A stretch of DNA of 64,000 nucleotides. Origin: Mya arenaria. Its lineage: Eukaryota > Mollusca > Bivalvia > Myida > Myidae. Each line of letters starts with the position of its first letter. Within the stretch, counting starts at the first letter, position 1. Made by a program: the position numbers and the translations under genes. The notes beneath the pieces are model-generated. The model made no database searches. It had not been told where the DNA came from and worked only from the letters and a program-made list of their open reading frames with translations. This document shows, in pieces, positions 1-12,500 of the stretch. The stretch is taken from positions 65,213,479-65,277,478 of the forward strand of contig NC_069125.1 in NCBI RefSeq assembly GCF_026914265.1. Reading direction: 5' to 3'.

Positions 1-3000
1 GCCACAAATTTTCTATAAACTTTGTAGCAAAATCTTTGAAAATCTTTTCCTCTGAAACCACAAGGCCAAGTCTAATAATTGATATGTAGCTTCTTGTAGT
101 GGCCATTTACCAACATCCTTAATAACCACTGACATTGTAATCAGATGAGCGATTTGGTCCTTATTGCACTAGATATCTGTATGAAAATGTTAGTTAAAAT
201 AGATTAAGATTCATTTAGTCAAAGAAAAATGTAACAACATAACACATTATTCAGAATAAATATTTAGATTGATCATTATACCATAATTGATATTCTAACG
301 AATACGATCTTAATGTCATCAATGGTCAGTAAGATCAGTCTTTAATTTTTCGCATGTCTGGTAAACAGAACTGAATCTAGCTGAAGGGCTGCACCCTTTT
401 TTCAAAGTTTTACCCTTTTTGACGTGATTTACTTGATATTTTTGTAAATGTACTCCTTTTGCGTGTCAAAGCTGTTATATATGGTATATTGTAACGATGG
501 TAACCTGAACCTGTATATGCACGTGTAGGAATCAAGGAGACTCTTTTTTCTTGCAAACTGCAGTAATATGATTTATGCCTGGCAGGGAAAGGAACTATTA
601 TTGAATGTGGCGCTTTGATCTTTGCATTATTTTCTGTCTGTGTTATGATTATAATAATCTCTATAATGATATGTTGGTTGAAAGGTTTATTAACAAGAAG
701 CTTGTGCTACTTTTTGCTTGATTGTAAAGCTGTTTGTAGTGTCATCAATTTTGTGATTTGCAAATCATCAATATTTAGGTCATTTGATCACCAAGTTTTT
801 AGCTTTTAATGTCATCTTTTCACTATTTTGCTATCTATTATAAGAGATTGAAAACCAATCATTGATCAATTAATAGTCAACTATTTTAATGCTTAGAGAA
901 ACATCACATTTTGCTTTACGGAAGGATTAATACTAAATGGAAGAATTTTGAATGGAAGATTAATTATGTCTGCCCTTAAACATATAGCTTTTGGCATGAT
1001 TGTCAATCTGACCTTCAGTTTGTTTGTATGTCAGAGTGATGGAACTTTACAAGAATGTTAAACAGCAATTAAAGATGTTCACATGGTTTAGTATTTGGCT
1101 GCATGCATTAAGTCCAGAGTTATGGCTCTTGACTAAGCTGATAAATAGCATATAGAGCATGCACTCTTGTGTTTATCTATTATATAAATAAGCATGAGAG
1201 CCAGTGATGAAACTATACAAGAACGTTAAACAGGATTATGTTTAGTTGTGCACATGGAGTCAATTATCTGTGTGTCTCAGGTAAGAAAAAAAGTTGTGTC
1301 CCCTTTGAGTTGAAAAGAATCTTAAAGGGCGTGGGAAGTGGTGCATCTTGGGTTTGGTTTTGGTTAAGTTTCTTGTTTATAATTGCTACCAATGCGTACA
1401 CTTTCGAATAACATTTCTTCAAACATACTGTTTTGAAAGAATGGTTTAAATTTTAAAATCATGCAAATATCTATTAACAGTCGCCAATGTTGACCTTTTC
1501 GATCAATTTTGGACTATAATTGTTCATCAAAAAAATACTATTTAGCTTGTCAGATTTTGAAAGAAAAAACATTTGAGGTATTGTGCAAGCTATGATGATG
1601 TTGTAAGCAGCTTCATCAGGCAAAAACTTGAACCATGTTAACCTTGGTCATGACACCTTAAAGATGTTCAAATGAAACTTGGTATACATGTTCCCAGAGA
1701 CTAAACTCATGTTTAGGGCCCATAACTCTGGCTTTAATGATTGTTGAGTAATGCCTTTTTTACAGAAAAATAAACAGTGATGTTCGCTACGCAGTGCTCT
1801 TACGGTATTAGCTCAATTAATATTTTGCCTGTCAAGATTCAAACGTTTTCAACATTTTGCTTGTGAACCCTAGGAACAAAAATATCTAACCAATGTTCAT
1901 AATACTTTGTCAGAATCTTTAGATCATTTTGATTATTGGTCATGTCAGATAATAAAAGTAGGTCACTTGGTCAAATATAAGAGGAGAAAAACTTGTTAGG
2001 AATCTAAAGGCCACTTTATCTAAAGGCCACTTTCTTGCACCTATCACTCAATCTTTGTCTTATTTAAAATGTAGGCCAAGTTTAAATATGCTTTGTGTGC
2101 TCTTGTCTTATAAAATAACTTGGTGCAATGGTCAGATGTAAGACAAACCTTGTTATAGAGGTCATTCTTCAAACATACATCATGGACAAGTTTGAGCATA
2201 GGTAATTTCATTTTACATGATTAAAACCATATTTTGTCACTGTCTTTGAACCATTTAAAAATAGCACATAATGGTTTCCATTTTATAGTGTGTACTGTGT
2301 ATGATAAGCATGTGAAAGTCAAGTGCTTAGTACAGATAGCCTGTAAATTTCAAAAAAGAAAAATACACAAGACATCCATGTGTTGTAAGTGATGCGATAC
2401 ATCACTATGTAAGATTCAATGTGTGGTACACAACGATATCAATTTTATGTATTTTTATAAAAAAAAATCTTGAAATTGTATCAACTAGTGTCTAGTCCCT
2501 TTAAGATTCTTTCAGAACCTTTAGTACCCAGGTGAAGAATGCATGTTCTACATGGGCTTCGTGGCTTTTGTTGTTGATATATGCTATGGATAATACTAGT
2601 CATTTCAATCATTACAACATGTCAACAACAATGCTGATTCAATACAGTTTAAACATTTTTTTTTTGTCTTTGTCCCACTTTTTGAGTGCTAGCATGTGTT
2701 GAATATCACTTTAACATTATATATTAATCTTTACTGCTTTTGCAGCATTTTGATATGATAGCATTAACAATTGAATCAAGTTTTAATGAGTCTTGCTTGA
2801 AGTACATTGAGTTGGCAATTTTTAGCTCTACTGGCCAAAGGTTAACACAATATAGGCTTCAGTTTTGATTGTATCTTGATGAAACTTGTACAGTATCTAG
2901 ATATCCATTAGAGCTTGGTTCCTTTCGAAAACCAGTCAGATCTGCCTATGCATGCCTAGATTATGGGCCTTGATAGTATAAAAAAATGCTATTGTGTAAA

Positions 3001-3944
3001 CAATTGCTTGTTAACACGATACAGTCTTCAGTTTTGATTGTATATCGATGAAACTTGTACAGTGTTTGGATATACATTAGAGCTCTGTTCCTTTTGAAAA
3101 CCAGCTAGATCTACCCATGCATGTCTAGATTATGGGCCTTGAAATGATTAGATTATGGGCCTTGATAGTAAAAAAAAATGCTATTGTGTAAAAATGCTTG
3201 CGAAATGATACAGTCTTCTCAATGAAACTTGTACAGTATTCAGATATCCATAAGAGGTTGGTTCTTTTCGAAAACAGTGATGTTGACCACACAAACCAAG
3301 CCAGTAGAGCATAGGCCCTTTTGGGCCTCTTGTTTTATTATGAGTGAATATACATGACAATATAATAAAGTTTGTTACGAAAACCTACATTTTAATGCAG
3401 TTTTATAATACTGAAAGGCTTACTGGTTGACTTAATGAGTACAGTGCGGTGTAAAGCGGTGCATGGCAGCCCAAGTTTTAGCAATATCTGTTATGAAGAG
3501 GCTCTGTTACCAGAATTGGCTTTTGAATGAGGTTCTAAACACCTTCATGTAAAACCTGTACCATACTGTCTAGATTCCATACTCACTAAAATAACGGATA
3601 TATTGACAATTGTTGATTTATTGAATTCATACTAAGAATCTCTGTCAGTTTTGTAGACTTGTTTTTGTGTTCCCAGTGGCATCTTAATATTACTGCACTA
3701 TAAGACTTCATTTGTACTTGATTGAATACAATATATGAACCCATCGGAACATATCTCATGTTTGAAAGTAAACAATTTAGTTAACAACATTGTTGACTTT
3801 AACAAATTTCTAAATGATCAGAACAACAACTTATGTTTGTAGGATCTGGGTATGAGTGGCTTTCACATTGGCAGGACTTAAGTATAGGCATTAATGTTTT
3901 TCTGTTTATTAACTTGTTACATTTGTATTGATCTTCAATTCCAG
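1..3944 (+). other. Non-coding stretch, probably intron of the SKICH-domain gene
   Basis: No convincing exon is visible on either strand. The region ends in a clear splice acceptor (pyrimidine-rich tract then CAG at 3942-3944) that opens in phase 0 into the SKICH exon, so at least its distal part is intron. It holds diverged bivalve-type interspersed repeats: stretches near 1020-1260 and 1660-1810 share wording such as 'gaaacttggtatacatg', and a better-defined element lies at 2824-3335. The phosphatase exons expected upstream of the SKICH domain are not found here and probably lie before the window. Confidence 0.55.
2824..3335 (+). mobile_element. Helentron/pearl-type non-autonomous element with 3' hairpin
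   Basis: The element opens with AGCTCTACTGGCC (2824-2836), and a near-inverse copy, GCCAGTAGAGC, lies at 3300-3310. Just after it is a hairpin, AGGCCC-TTTT-GGGCCT (3313-3328), followed by a short T-rich end. The interior is two to three diverged tandem units of about 150-200 bp that repeat phrases such as 'gattatgggccttgatagt' and 'aacttgtacagt'. Short terminal inverted repeats, a central tandem array and a terminal hairpin match the pearl/HINE class of bivalve elements, thought to be moved by Helentrons. The class is inferred from structure alone. Confidence 0.55.
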
Positions 3945-5512
3945 GTGTTCAATGAGGAAGCGTACCCATTTGTCACATTTGACGTGATCTCCAAGTGGAA
4001 GTATGGGGTGGATGCCAAGTTCCACTACAGCGTGCGTAAAGGCATAGAGCCTGATACCTCACCGTGGGATTGGATCGCCCTCCTCCCGGTTAGTGGGTAT
4101 TTTACTGGCTGGATACTAAAATCACTCCTATTATAAATTGTAGGGTATGATACCATTTTTGGTATTAACTGTTTTTAGAAAAAAAATGTAATGCATGAAG
4201 TATTGTTATAGAAGTATAATTTAAGCATGTGACAGTATTGGTCAACATTTTGACATTGCCATGACTACAAAAGTATGGTCACGATGTTAACAATGTCACA
4301 TAATGATGTGGAGCAAGTTTCATTACTCTGCCATAAGTATTTGTTAAGTTATACATTTTCTTCAGCTGATAAAAAAACAGTATTACTTTGCTCTTGTTAT
4401 AAAACGGAGGAGCTAACATACTCTTTGTAATCTATGTGCTGGCTGTTGGTGTTTTGCAAAAGCTTAAATTTGGGCTGTAAATTGCTAACCATTCAAGATA
4501 TTCACAGTTTAAACCGACAGTGCAAGTGTGTGTAGCAATTCCAAAAACATGGGCTAAAATTATGCCCCTAAATTAACGAAGAAAACAGTCAAGTGGCGAC
4601 TTTCAGGTGTCAAGTCAGTATTTGTTTTTTGTCTGATATCATGTTACATATAAATGTGTAATGCTTTGTTCCTTTTACAATGGACCATTTAACTCCAGAA
4701 ATCTTTGTTTAGGCCACATTCAAGCACTTAGATGACTACAAGATTTACGTGTATGGCAAGAACAATGCAGAAGACATCAAGGGCGGGGTTACACTGGAGT
4801 TCAGCGGCAATGATCTCAAGGTTCCTCCTGGTAAATACCAGCTGGGATATATCAGCAAGCACAAGAACTGGCTGAGGGGCCTCAGTAATGAGTTTGAGGT
4901 GAGGTCATTGATTCTTGTCTTATTTTGCTTGATGGTCTTACTTACATGTGGACTGATGTATACATGTATGTAAACAAGGAATGTCTCACTGTCTGTGTTG
5001 CATTTTCCTTAAATTAAATATTAGTCAAAATACTCAAGAACAACAATTTCTGGAATATGGTGATATTAAATGTAAAGTTTTAATTTTTATAAGCTTGTCT
5101 ATTTTCAAAAAAAGAGTTGAGTTATTGGGACGGCCTCTGGCCATTACTCAAAACTGTTCAAGAGATTCAAAAGAAAATTGAGACATACATGTTGCCAGTT
5201 TAAATATGCACATGTATAGCATGGCCTAATACTCTGACTTTAATGACCAGTATGCAACTTTATTTTGACAAAAAACAACAACAGATGAGTGATTGGCAAT
5301 CACTTTGTGGTGCTCTCGTTTTGTTTTCTGTACGTTCTTTTGTATAGTTTATAATATGTGCAGGACTGATTGTCAGTTAGTAGACTATGAAAGCAGTTTT
5401 TTTGCACAGTAATGTTACTTCTCTATTTATATGGCATCCACGTCCTGAGAACAGTGAACATGCCGTGCAATTTAATGTATGCTCTCATGATGTATTTCAG
5501 GTTGTTGCCTAA
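3945..5512 (+). CDS. C-terminal SKICH domain of an inositol polyphosphate 5-phosphatase-like protein (three last exons)
   Basis: Exons are 3945-4088, 4713-4898 and 5501-5512. All junctions are phase 0, with donors GTTAGT and GTGAGG and acceptors CAG/TAG/CAG. The joined peptide is about 113 residues and contains a whole SKICH fold: FDVISKWKYGVD, HYSV, PWDWIALLP, LDDYKIYVYGK, then PPGKYQLGYIS and GLSNEFE. The last exon adds only Val-Val-Ala before TAA. A SKICH domain that ends the protein fits INPP5K/INPP5J, where it targets the phosphatase to membranes. In CALCOCO/TAX1BP1 proteins SKICH is N-terminal and followed by coiled coil, which is not the case here. The catalytic domain is outside the window, so the parent identity is an inference. 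AATAAA signals at 5816 and 5936 could end the transcript. Confidence 0.7.
5150..5325 (+). repeat. Diverged pearl/HINE-like repeat remnant
   Basis: This stretch lies in the last intron of the SKICH gene. It carries family wording ('gacatacatgttgccag', 'ctctgactttaatga') also seen near 1660-1760. It ends in a small hairpin-bearing tail with AGTGATTGGCAATCACT, followed by 'ggtgctctcgttt'. That matches a Helentron-type 3' end in form, but the 5' end cannot be placed. Confidence 0.4.
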
Positions 5513-7680
5513 GAATTTGGGGGCATAATCAGCTAATACATATCATCTCACATGACGTCCGCTAACAGCAGATCTGTACCCAAGGCCAAAGAACCATAGT
5601 GCTGCCATGAACATTTATTACAGACTTACCTCAGCATTAAGATTTACATGTTACCAATGTGTACACCAGAAATCTACTACATGTACTCAGATACTTCAGT
5701 GTGACTATGCCCTTCTGTTTTCTTTTTAATTTTTGATATTGTAGAGAAGGTTTGGGGTTATATTTAGTATTGGTCATATTTCAAACAATTTAGCTTATTT
5801 TTATTGCGCTTGTATAATAAAAGTAAGTTTTAAGCATTTGCTATTCAGCTATGTGAATGAAGATGTTGAGGATAATTCCTACTATTCATGCAAGCATGCA
5901 GTATGAATGCTGAAATAGTATACATTAACATTAATAATAAACCCTTGGAAATGCTTAACAGTATTTTATATCATTATGTTGCTGTTCAATATTTGAATGG
6001 CAAAATGAATAGAAATTGCTGTAAAATATAAAATGGGTGAGAATTGATATTTTATTGTATTTTGAATGATCTATTGTTAGACAAAAAACTGAGTTTCCAG
6101 AATTTCTGCATACAAGTGAATGTTATTTTGTAACTTTTTGATGCTTATTAACTTTCAAGTAAATGTTAATTGTGACCCATCAAGTGCCTTATTCAAAAAG
6201 AGATGTCTGTGAAAATGTGTGTCAAGTTTCCTCACAATAACATAAGAACCTTGATGTGATTGTTTTCCCCTTTGAGACTAAAATGAAAGTTGCCATATCC
6301 GAAACACCTTTATTCATATCGGAATTAACATATTTTTCTCTTTCTATTCCGCTTAAGTATTGAAAAACTATATTTAAACAGGGCTGTTGCTTTTTCATAT
6401 GATTTTATATGTACCTGCAAGCCATTTTTCTCTTCTAATTATTGTCTCATATCAATAATTGTTACGTCCTGACCCAGGTACAAGTGGTATTGACCAATGT
6501 TCTGATGATATTTTGTGAACTTGGCACTTCACATCATTGTTGATTACATATTTAGTATTTCAATGAAACTTGCTTGCTCAAACTTAATACACAAACAGAA
6601 AGAGTTCTGTAGACAATGTTGCTCATTGAATGATTGTGTTCATTCTGAAGCTCCATGTTATATGCCACTGCAGTGTTTGTGTAATCCATTAGGGTTTTAA
6701 TCAGTATGATTTGTCCTGTGATTTTATACTAGTAATTGTCTGCAAATGCCATTTAATGGCCTTCCATCATTGTGTCATCTTTGTGTGTTCTTAAGATATT
6801 CATAGCTTATTTGTTAAGGAAGATATTTTGGATTATTATCCTGTTTAAGATGATTGTGCATCATATGTTAACAGTTGTTGAGCTGGCATGTACATTTAGT
6901 TGTACATGTATGTTTTAAATCAGTACTTATGATCCTCATTTATTGACTGTAAAACATTTTCTCCCACCCCAGGTAAGTAAAGTAAATCCAAATATTTGGC
7001 TTTTCTGGCCCACTGGCAAAGATAAATAGAGTACCTGTATGTGAAAAATAAATTAAAATACGTTTTTACTTTATCTTGCTTAACAGAAGTGGGAGAAAAA
7101 GTGTCTACCATGGCCGCTCATGTAAGATAGGTTCATCCCAACCCTCTGGTTTCTCTGCAGAAATGAAGTTTACACTTCGGTTGGATGAAGCTATATTACA
7201 CTGTTGCCCATGGAAGATACTTAAATTCCTTCCCTTTTACTTTCTTGCTGATTCTGATTTACACTATGAGACTGATTTATCCTTTTTTAGTATTTCTATA
7301 ACCTAATCATCTGTAAACATTGGTTGTCATTCGAAGGCTTAAACTACAACAATCCACTGTATGTCTTCCTATATTTGTCCTGTTGTCCGACACAATGCTT
7401 TAACCAATCAAACTCATTTTTCTGCATTCCTTCATTGTTTGTCTATTTGTTACTCATTTTAGTGATTTATATTTCTGTTGTTTGTTTTATATTTTATACA
7501 TATTTTTTCTTTGTTTTCTTTATATATATATATTTAATTCTTGATGTTGCTTTTTCATAACAGATTGTATTGGATATATTTAATATAATCATTCATTGTA
7601 TGTCCTGTAATCAAGAACAATTAGTGCAGATTTATGGCAGTAATGAATGTGTATTTTTTTATCTCAACTTTTGATAAAAG

Positions 7681-7784
7681 CGAAAAACTAGTAAAGATTA
7701 AAAGCCAAAAACTAGTAAAGATTAAAAGCCAAAAAGCCAAAAACTAGTAAAGATTAAAAGCCAAAAACTAGTAAAGATTAAAAG
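7681..7784 (+). repeat. 24-bp tandem repeat, four copies
   Basis: Four near-identical 24-bp units (core AAAAACTAGTAAAGATTAAA) lie at 7681-7704, 7705-7728, 7737-7760 and 7761-7784. An 8-bp partial unit, CCAAAAAG, interrupts the middle. The near identity suggests recent slippage or duplication. Confidence 0.9.
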
Positions 7785-8264
7785 CGTGTGCCAAATACGT
7801 TGTCTAAATGTATGTGGTTGCTAAATCTCAATTCCTTGTTGTTATCAAGGGTCATATGTTCAGTTTTTGTTCCTAAATATGAGAAATCAAAGATCTATAT
7901 CTTTACTTTGAAATGATACCCCCTCATCAATAAAGTGCTATACAAATTGTTTATTTCACTCATTTTGCAATCACCTTGTTGGAGTAGTAGTCATAAAGAG
8001 AGCCACATCAGGCTTACATTGTCATGGCATAACATACACATCCTTGCAATTCGACATCAGAGGCTATAGTCATAAAACAACTTGGTTAAAAACTGCCTTT
8101 TACGAGGTAGAATGTGAAAAGAAAGTTTACAATGTTTGTACACCAACACTATGTAAATAAACAAGACCATAGTGTAAATAGCAAATGCATATGAAACAGA
8201 ACAGAGGATTTGAAAAAAAACAATCTGTCAAATATGAGTATTGCTACACTAAGATGGTTAATGA

Positions 8265-8495
8265 ATACAGGGCCAGCTACAGACCAGTTACAGGGCCAGC
8301 ACCCTAATGTCATATAGAAGTCTTGTGTTTGTACCTTAGGTTGACGTGTTTTTTTTTATAAATACAGGGCTAGCACCCTAATGTCATATAGACTTGTGTT
8401 TGTACCTTAGGTTGAAGTTTTTTATAAATACAGGGATAGCACCCTATTGTCATACAGAAGTCTTGTGTTTGTACCTTAGGTTGACGTCTTTAAGA
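8265..8495 (+). repeat. About 75-80-bp tandem repeat, three copies
   Basis: Three units share 'cagggccagcaccctaatgt' or close variants, then 'cttgtgtttgtaccttaggt', joined by T-rich linkers of variable length. A partial extra unit ('agggccagctacagacc') precedes them. The stretch is non-coding. Confidence 0.85.
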
Positions 8496-9586
8496 CTTTG
8501 TATGACCATTCAAATGTATAAGTATGCGACCAAGAATCAACAAACCTTTTAACCTCAGATTTGTAATTTTCTGAACCTTCTAGTTACATGTTCAATACAT
8601 CAATTTTCCTAGGTAACAATGTAACAAGGTCAAAAGTACATTCACTAGATAGAAACTGTCCATTGAAAATCTTAATATGTCCAAGTGTTTGTGGGACAGA
8701 GCTTCACTAAACATTTTGACACTGATACTGCATTTTTATTCTTAAAGCTTACAGTTGAAAATTTACAAAATCTCATAATAGGGCAAGGTTGTGGAGAAAC
8801 GGTTAAGGGTTGTTAGTATGTACTTAAAAAGTGGTCTACATTATTTTGAGTAAACTACCCACATACTGGACCAACCAATGTTTATATCTACCGCTTCAAT
8901 GAATTAAAGTTAATGACGGCTGACTGCTGATTTACTGAAATAAATGTATTAGAAAACTCGAAAAATACTGCCTTCTCATCGGACAAAATATTATGTTGAC
9001 CACTAAGCGAGGCTCTGGAGTTTTTATCGTTCATTTACACACGTGCTTATTTGTGGGTTAATAAATAAACAAATGTCTATCCACAACTTGTGTTTTGGGA
9101 CCATTTATTTTTAATTAAAAAAATATTCAAACTATAAAAAAAATCCCGATGACAATGGTTTAATGAAGATAGCTTGAAATGTCACTAGGAATGCTACTTG
9201 TGTCTTATGACTAATTTACAAAATTATCCTTGCAAATATCACCATCAGCAGATGAAATGTTGATAAAATGATAGCTAGCATTCAGAAAGTGAGCTATGTA
9301 CAAATGCATGATGTAAATGAATAATGTGAACACTAAGAGTATGCTGGATTCAAAACACCATGACAAAACATACTATAATGTATTATTGCGTCTTCTCTTA
9401 CTAAAGAAGAATGCAGTGTAGGTCCCACGTAGCTGTTTCATTACCACAACACCGAACCGGTTCTATATGTACTACTTAAAAGTTTTTAAGTTATAATGCA
9501 ACTATGCTTTCATTATTTGCACTGAAAACACTAAGCGTTTATGCACGCTGGACAAGAGTGACAGGAAAACGTGTACAATATCCCTC

Positions 9587-12500
9587 TCAGATTGTCACCT
9601 CCTTCGGTCCTTCGTATCCCTCGTTTGAAACCCCGCTATTACGCCGCCCTCTGTCAGGCACATCGCGTGCGGACGTGCGTCTAGCTCTTCTACTTCTCCT
9701 GTCACTCACTTCGCGATCTGACCCCTCTGTGTCATCCGTGCGCCCAACGCGGGAGTCGGTCTCATCGCGCTCTGACCGACGGCGCCCTTCCTGTCGCTCC
9801 CCGTCGCCATTCTCTCGCTCAGATGTACGTCTTAGTTTACGGCGCCTCCCGGGTGAGTCGGTTACCTCGCGCTCCGACCAGCGCCTTCCGTCCTGGCGTT
9901 TCCTGTCGCCCCCTTCCCGCTCCGACTCCAGTATAGCCTCCTGGAGAGCATATGCCTGCAGGGGATTGGTCGGATCCTGGTGCTCGTACGACCGCCCTTT
10001 GCCATGCGCGAACCTGTTGTGGTGATACAGGTGCTCCGTGCTCACACTGCGGATAGAGTACACGGGTTTGTCGTGCATGAACGGTTCCGGGTCGGTGGAG
10101 ATTGTGAGGTTAGAATTGCTAATACCGCGTTTGCCGTTCATTTTTGCGACCGACCCGTCATCGGTCGGGTATGACGTGCACGAATAGTTCATCATGCTGC
10201 CGCTCTCTGAAACAGTGTCGAACTGTTGCTTGTTGTCAAGCGTCTGGTGACATATTACATCCAACAAAAGTGGGATCACCGCTAGGAGTATTAGCACGCC
10301 CCCAAATCCCCACATAAAAAGGGAGTAGGGGAACAGAATGGTTGTGTCCGTATATGGATTGGGATCCGCCAGTTTATCCTGTTGTACAGTGTACCGGTAC
10401 TCACTGATTTCAGCCGCTTGTTTTCCGAGAGGAATCATGGCAACACTGACTGAAAAAAAGAAACTCGAATGAATGCACCGTAGACGTTTATGGGACAATA
10501 AACGAACGCACACACGCACACTCACACGCACGCACGAACGCACAAAACAAAACAAAAAACACGTATATTCTGTGATCTCAAAATTGAACAAACAAGATGC
10601 ATAAGCCAATGGTCAACAGTCCTTAAACTTTGAAGTTGTGACATGCTCAAATCCTAAATCTTTAGCCCAAAGGGTTCAATAGTCGATTTATCAATAGTAG
10701 GTTGTGAAACGCATTAACATACATGATATGAGGCAGGCGGCCATGGCGGATATCCGTACTATTGTTGAGATGGCCAGCGCTGAGGAGTTCCGGAGACAAA
10801 CGGCCACAACTGCTAGGATGCACGCGAAAAAGCAAAACACAAGGGCAGCCAACGCGGCGTTCTGGTTGGATTTCATGTTCGGAGGATTTTCTGTAAAGAA
10901 AGTCATAGATAGGTGATGGATTCACGTGTTTCAACGCAAACAAATATACGCTTGTCTGAATTTTTCCAAAGTAGGAAAAAATCTGCCTTCAATACCATCA
11001 AGCTTTTGTGCTTTTCAGAGTCCAAACTCCTCAAAGTTACTTCCAGCTCAATATATTCTTGGAATCGTTTGTAAGTCTTTTTTTAGTTTTCGGCAATATG
11101 AAATGACTTATTTGCAATTACTGACACTCCTTAGTACAAGGTATTTAAGCAGGTTTTAAGAAGCATTATGTGCAGGAGTGCGGTTAGCGGTACGCAGATA
11201 CTGAGAAATTGGAAATACTAGGTACACTGGCTGGCTTAAAAATCTTTTATAGATATGTATAGAAATTAAAGCAATTTTCGGTACACAAGGCGTGAGGGGT
11301 AAGGTACACATGGCGTGAGGGGTAAGGTACACATGGCGTGAGGGGTAAGGTACACATGGCGTGAGTGGTAAGGTACAGAAGGCGTGAGGGGTAAGGTACA
11401 TAAGGCGTAAGGGGTAATGTACGCAAGGCGTGAGGGGTAAGGTATACAAGGTGTGGAGGGTAAGGTGCACATGGCGTGAGGGGTAAGGTACACATGGCGT
11501 GAGTGGTAAGGTACACATGGCGTGAGGGGTAAGGTACACATGGCGTGAGGGGTAAGGTACACATGGCGTGAGTGGTAAGGTACAGAAGGCGTGAGGGGTA
11601 AGGTACATAAGGCGTAAGGGGTAATGTACGCAAGGCGTGAGGGGTAAGGTACACATGGCGTGAGGGGTAAGGTACACATGGCGTGAGGGGTAAGGCGTGA
11701 GTGGTAAGGTACAGAAGGCGTGAGGGGTAAGGTACATAAGGCGTAAGGGGTAATGTACGCAAGGCGTGAGGGGTAAGGTATACAAGGTGTGGAGGGTAAG
11801 GTGCACAAGGCGTGAGGGGTAAGGTACACATGGCGTGAGTGGTAAGCTACAGAAGGCGTGAGGGGTAAGATACATAAGGCGTAAGTGGTAATGTACGCAA
11901 GGCGTGAGGGGTAAGGTATACAAGGTGTGAAGGGTAAGGTACACAAGGCGTGAGGGGTAAGGTATACAAGGAGTAATGGGTAAGGTACAAAACACGTGAG
12001 GCGTAAGGTATACAAGGGGTAAGGTACACAAGGCGTGAATGGTAAGGTACACAAGGCGTGAGGGGTAAGGTGCACAAGGCGTGAGGGGTAAGGTGCACAA
12101 GGCGTGAGGGTAAGGTACAGACGGCATGAGGGGTAAGGTACAGAAGGCGTAAGGGGTAAGGTACACAAGGTGTGAGGGGTAAGGTACACAAGGCGTGAGG
12201 GGTCATGCACACAAGGCGTGAATGGTAAGGTACACAAGGCGTGAGGGGTAAGGTGCACAAGGCGTGATGGGTACGGTACAGACGGCATGAGTGGTAAGGT
12301 ACAGAAGGCGAAAGAGGTAATGTACACAAGGCGTGAGGGGTAAGGTACACAAGGTGTGAGGGGTAAGGTGCACAAGGCGTGAGGGTAAGGTACAGACGGA
12401 ATGAAAGGTAAAATACACAAGGCGTGAGGGTTAAGATGCACAAGGCGTGATGGGTAAGGGACAGACGGCATGAGGGGTAAAGTACAGAAGGCGTGATGGT

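Larger units (their letters stand above)
5513..9586. other. Intergenic stretch between convergent genes
   Basis: The region separates the plus-strand SKICH gene from the minus-strand claudin-like gene 1, so it should hold both 3' UTRs. Candidate polyadenylation signals are AATAAA at 5816 and 5936 on plus, and TTTATT near 9104 for the minus strand. Apart from two short tandem repeats described separately, it is AT-rich and shows no ORF with recognisable protein character. Confidence 0.6.

Noticed and set aside
615-809. 64-codon hydrophobic plus-strand ORF
   Set aside because: Chance ORF in AT-rich probable intron; composition follows local base content and no splice context supports it.
9504-10025. 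173-codon plus-strand ORF opposite claudin-like gene 1
   Set aside because: Shadow of the GC-rich tail exon; it has no family motifs and lacks splice partners.
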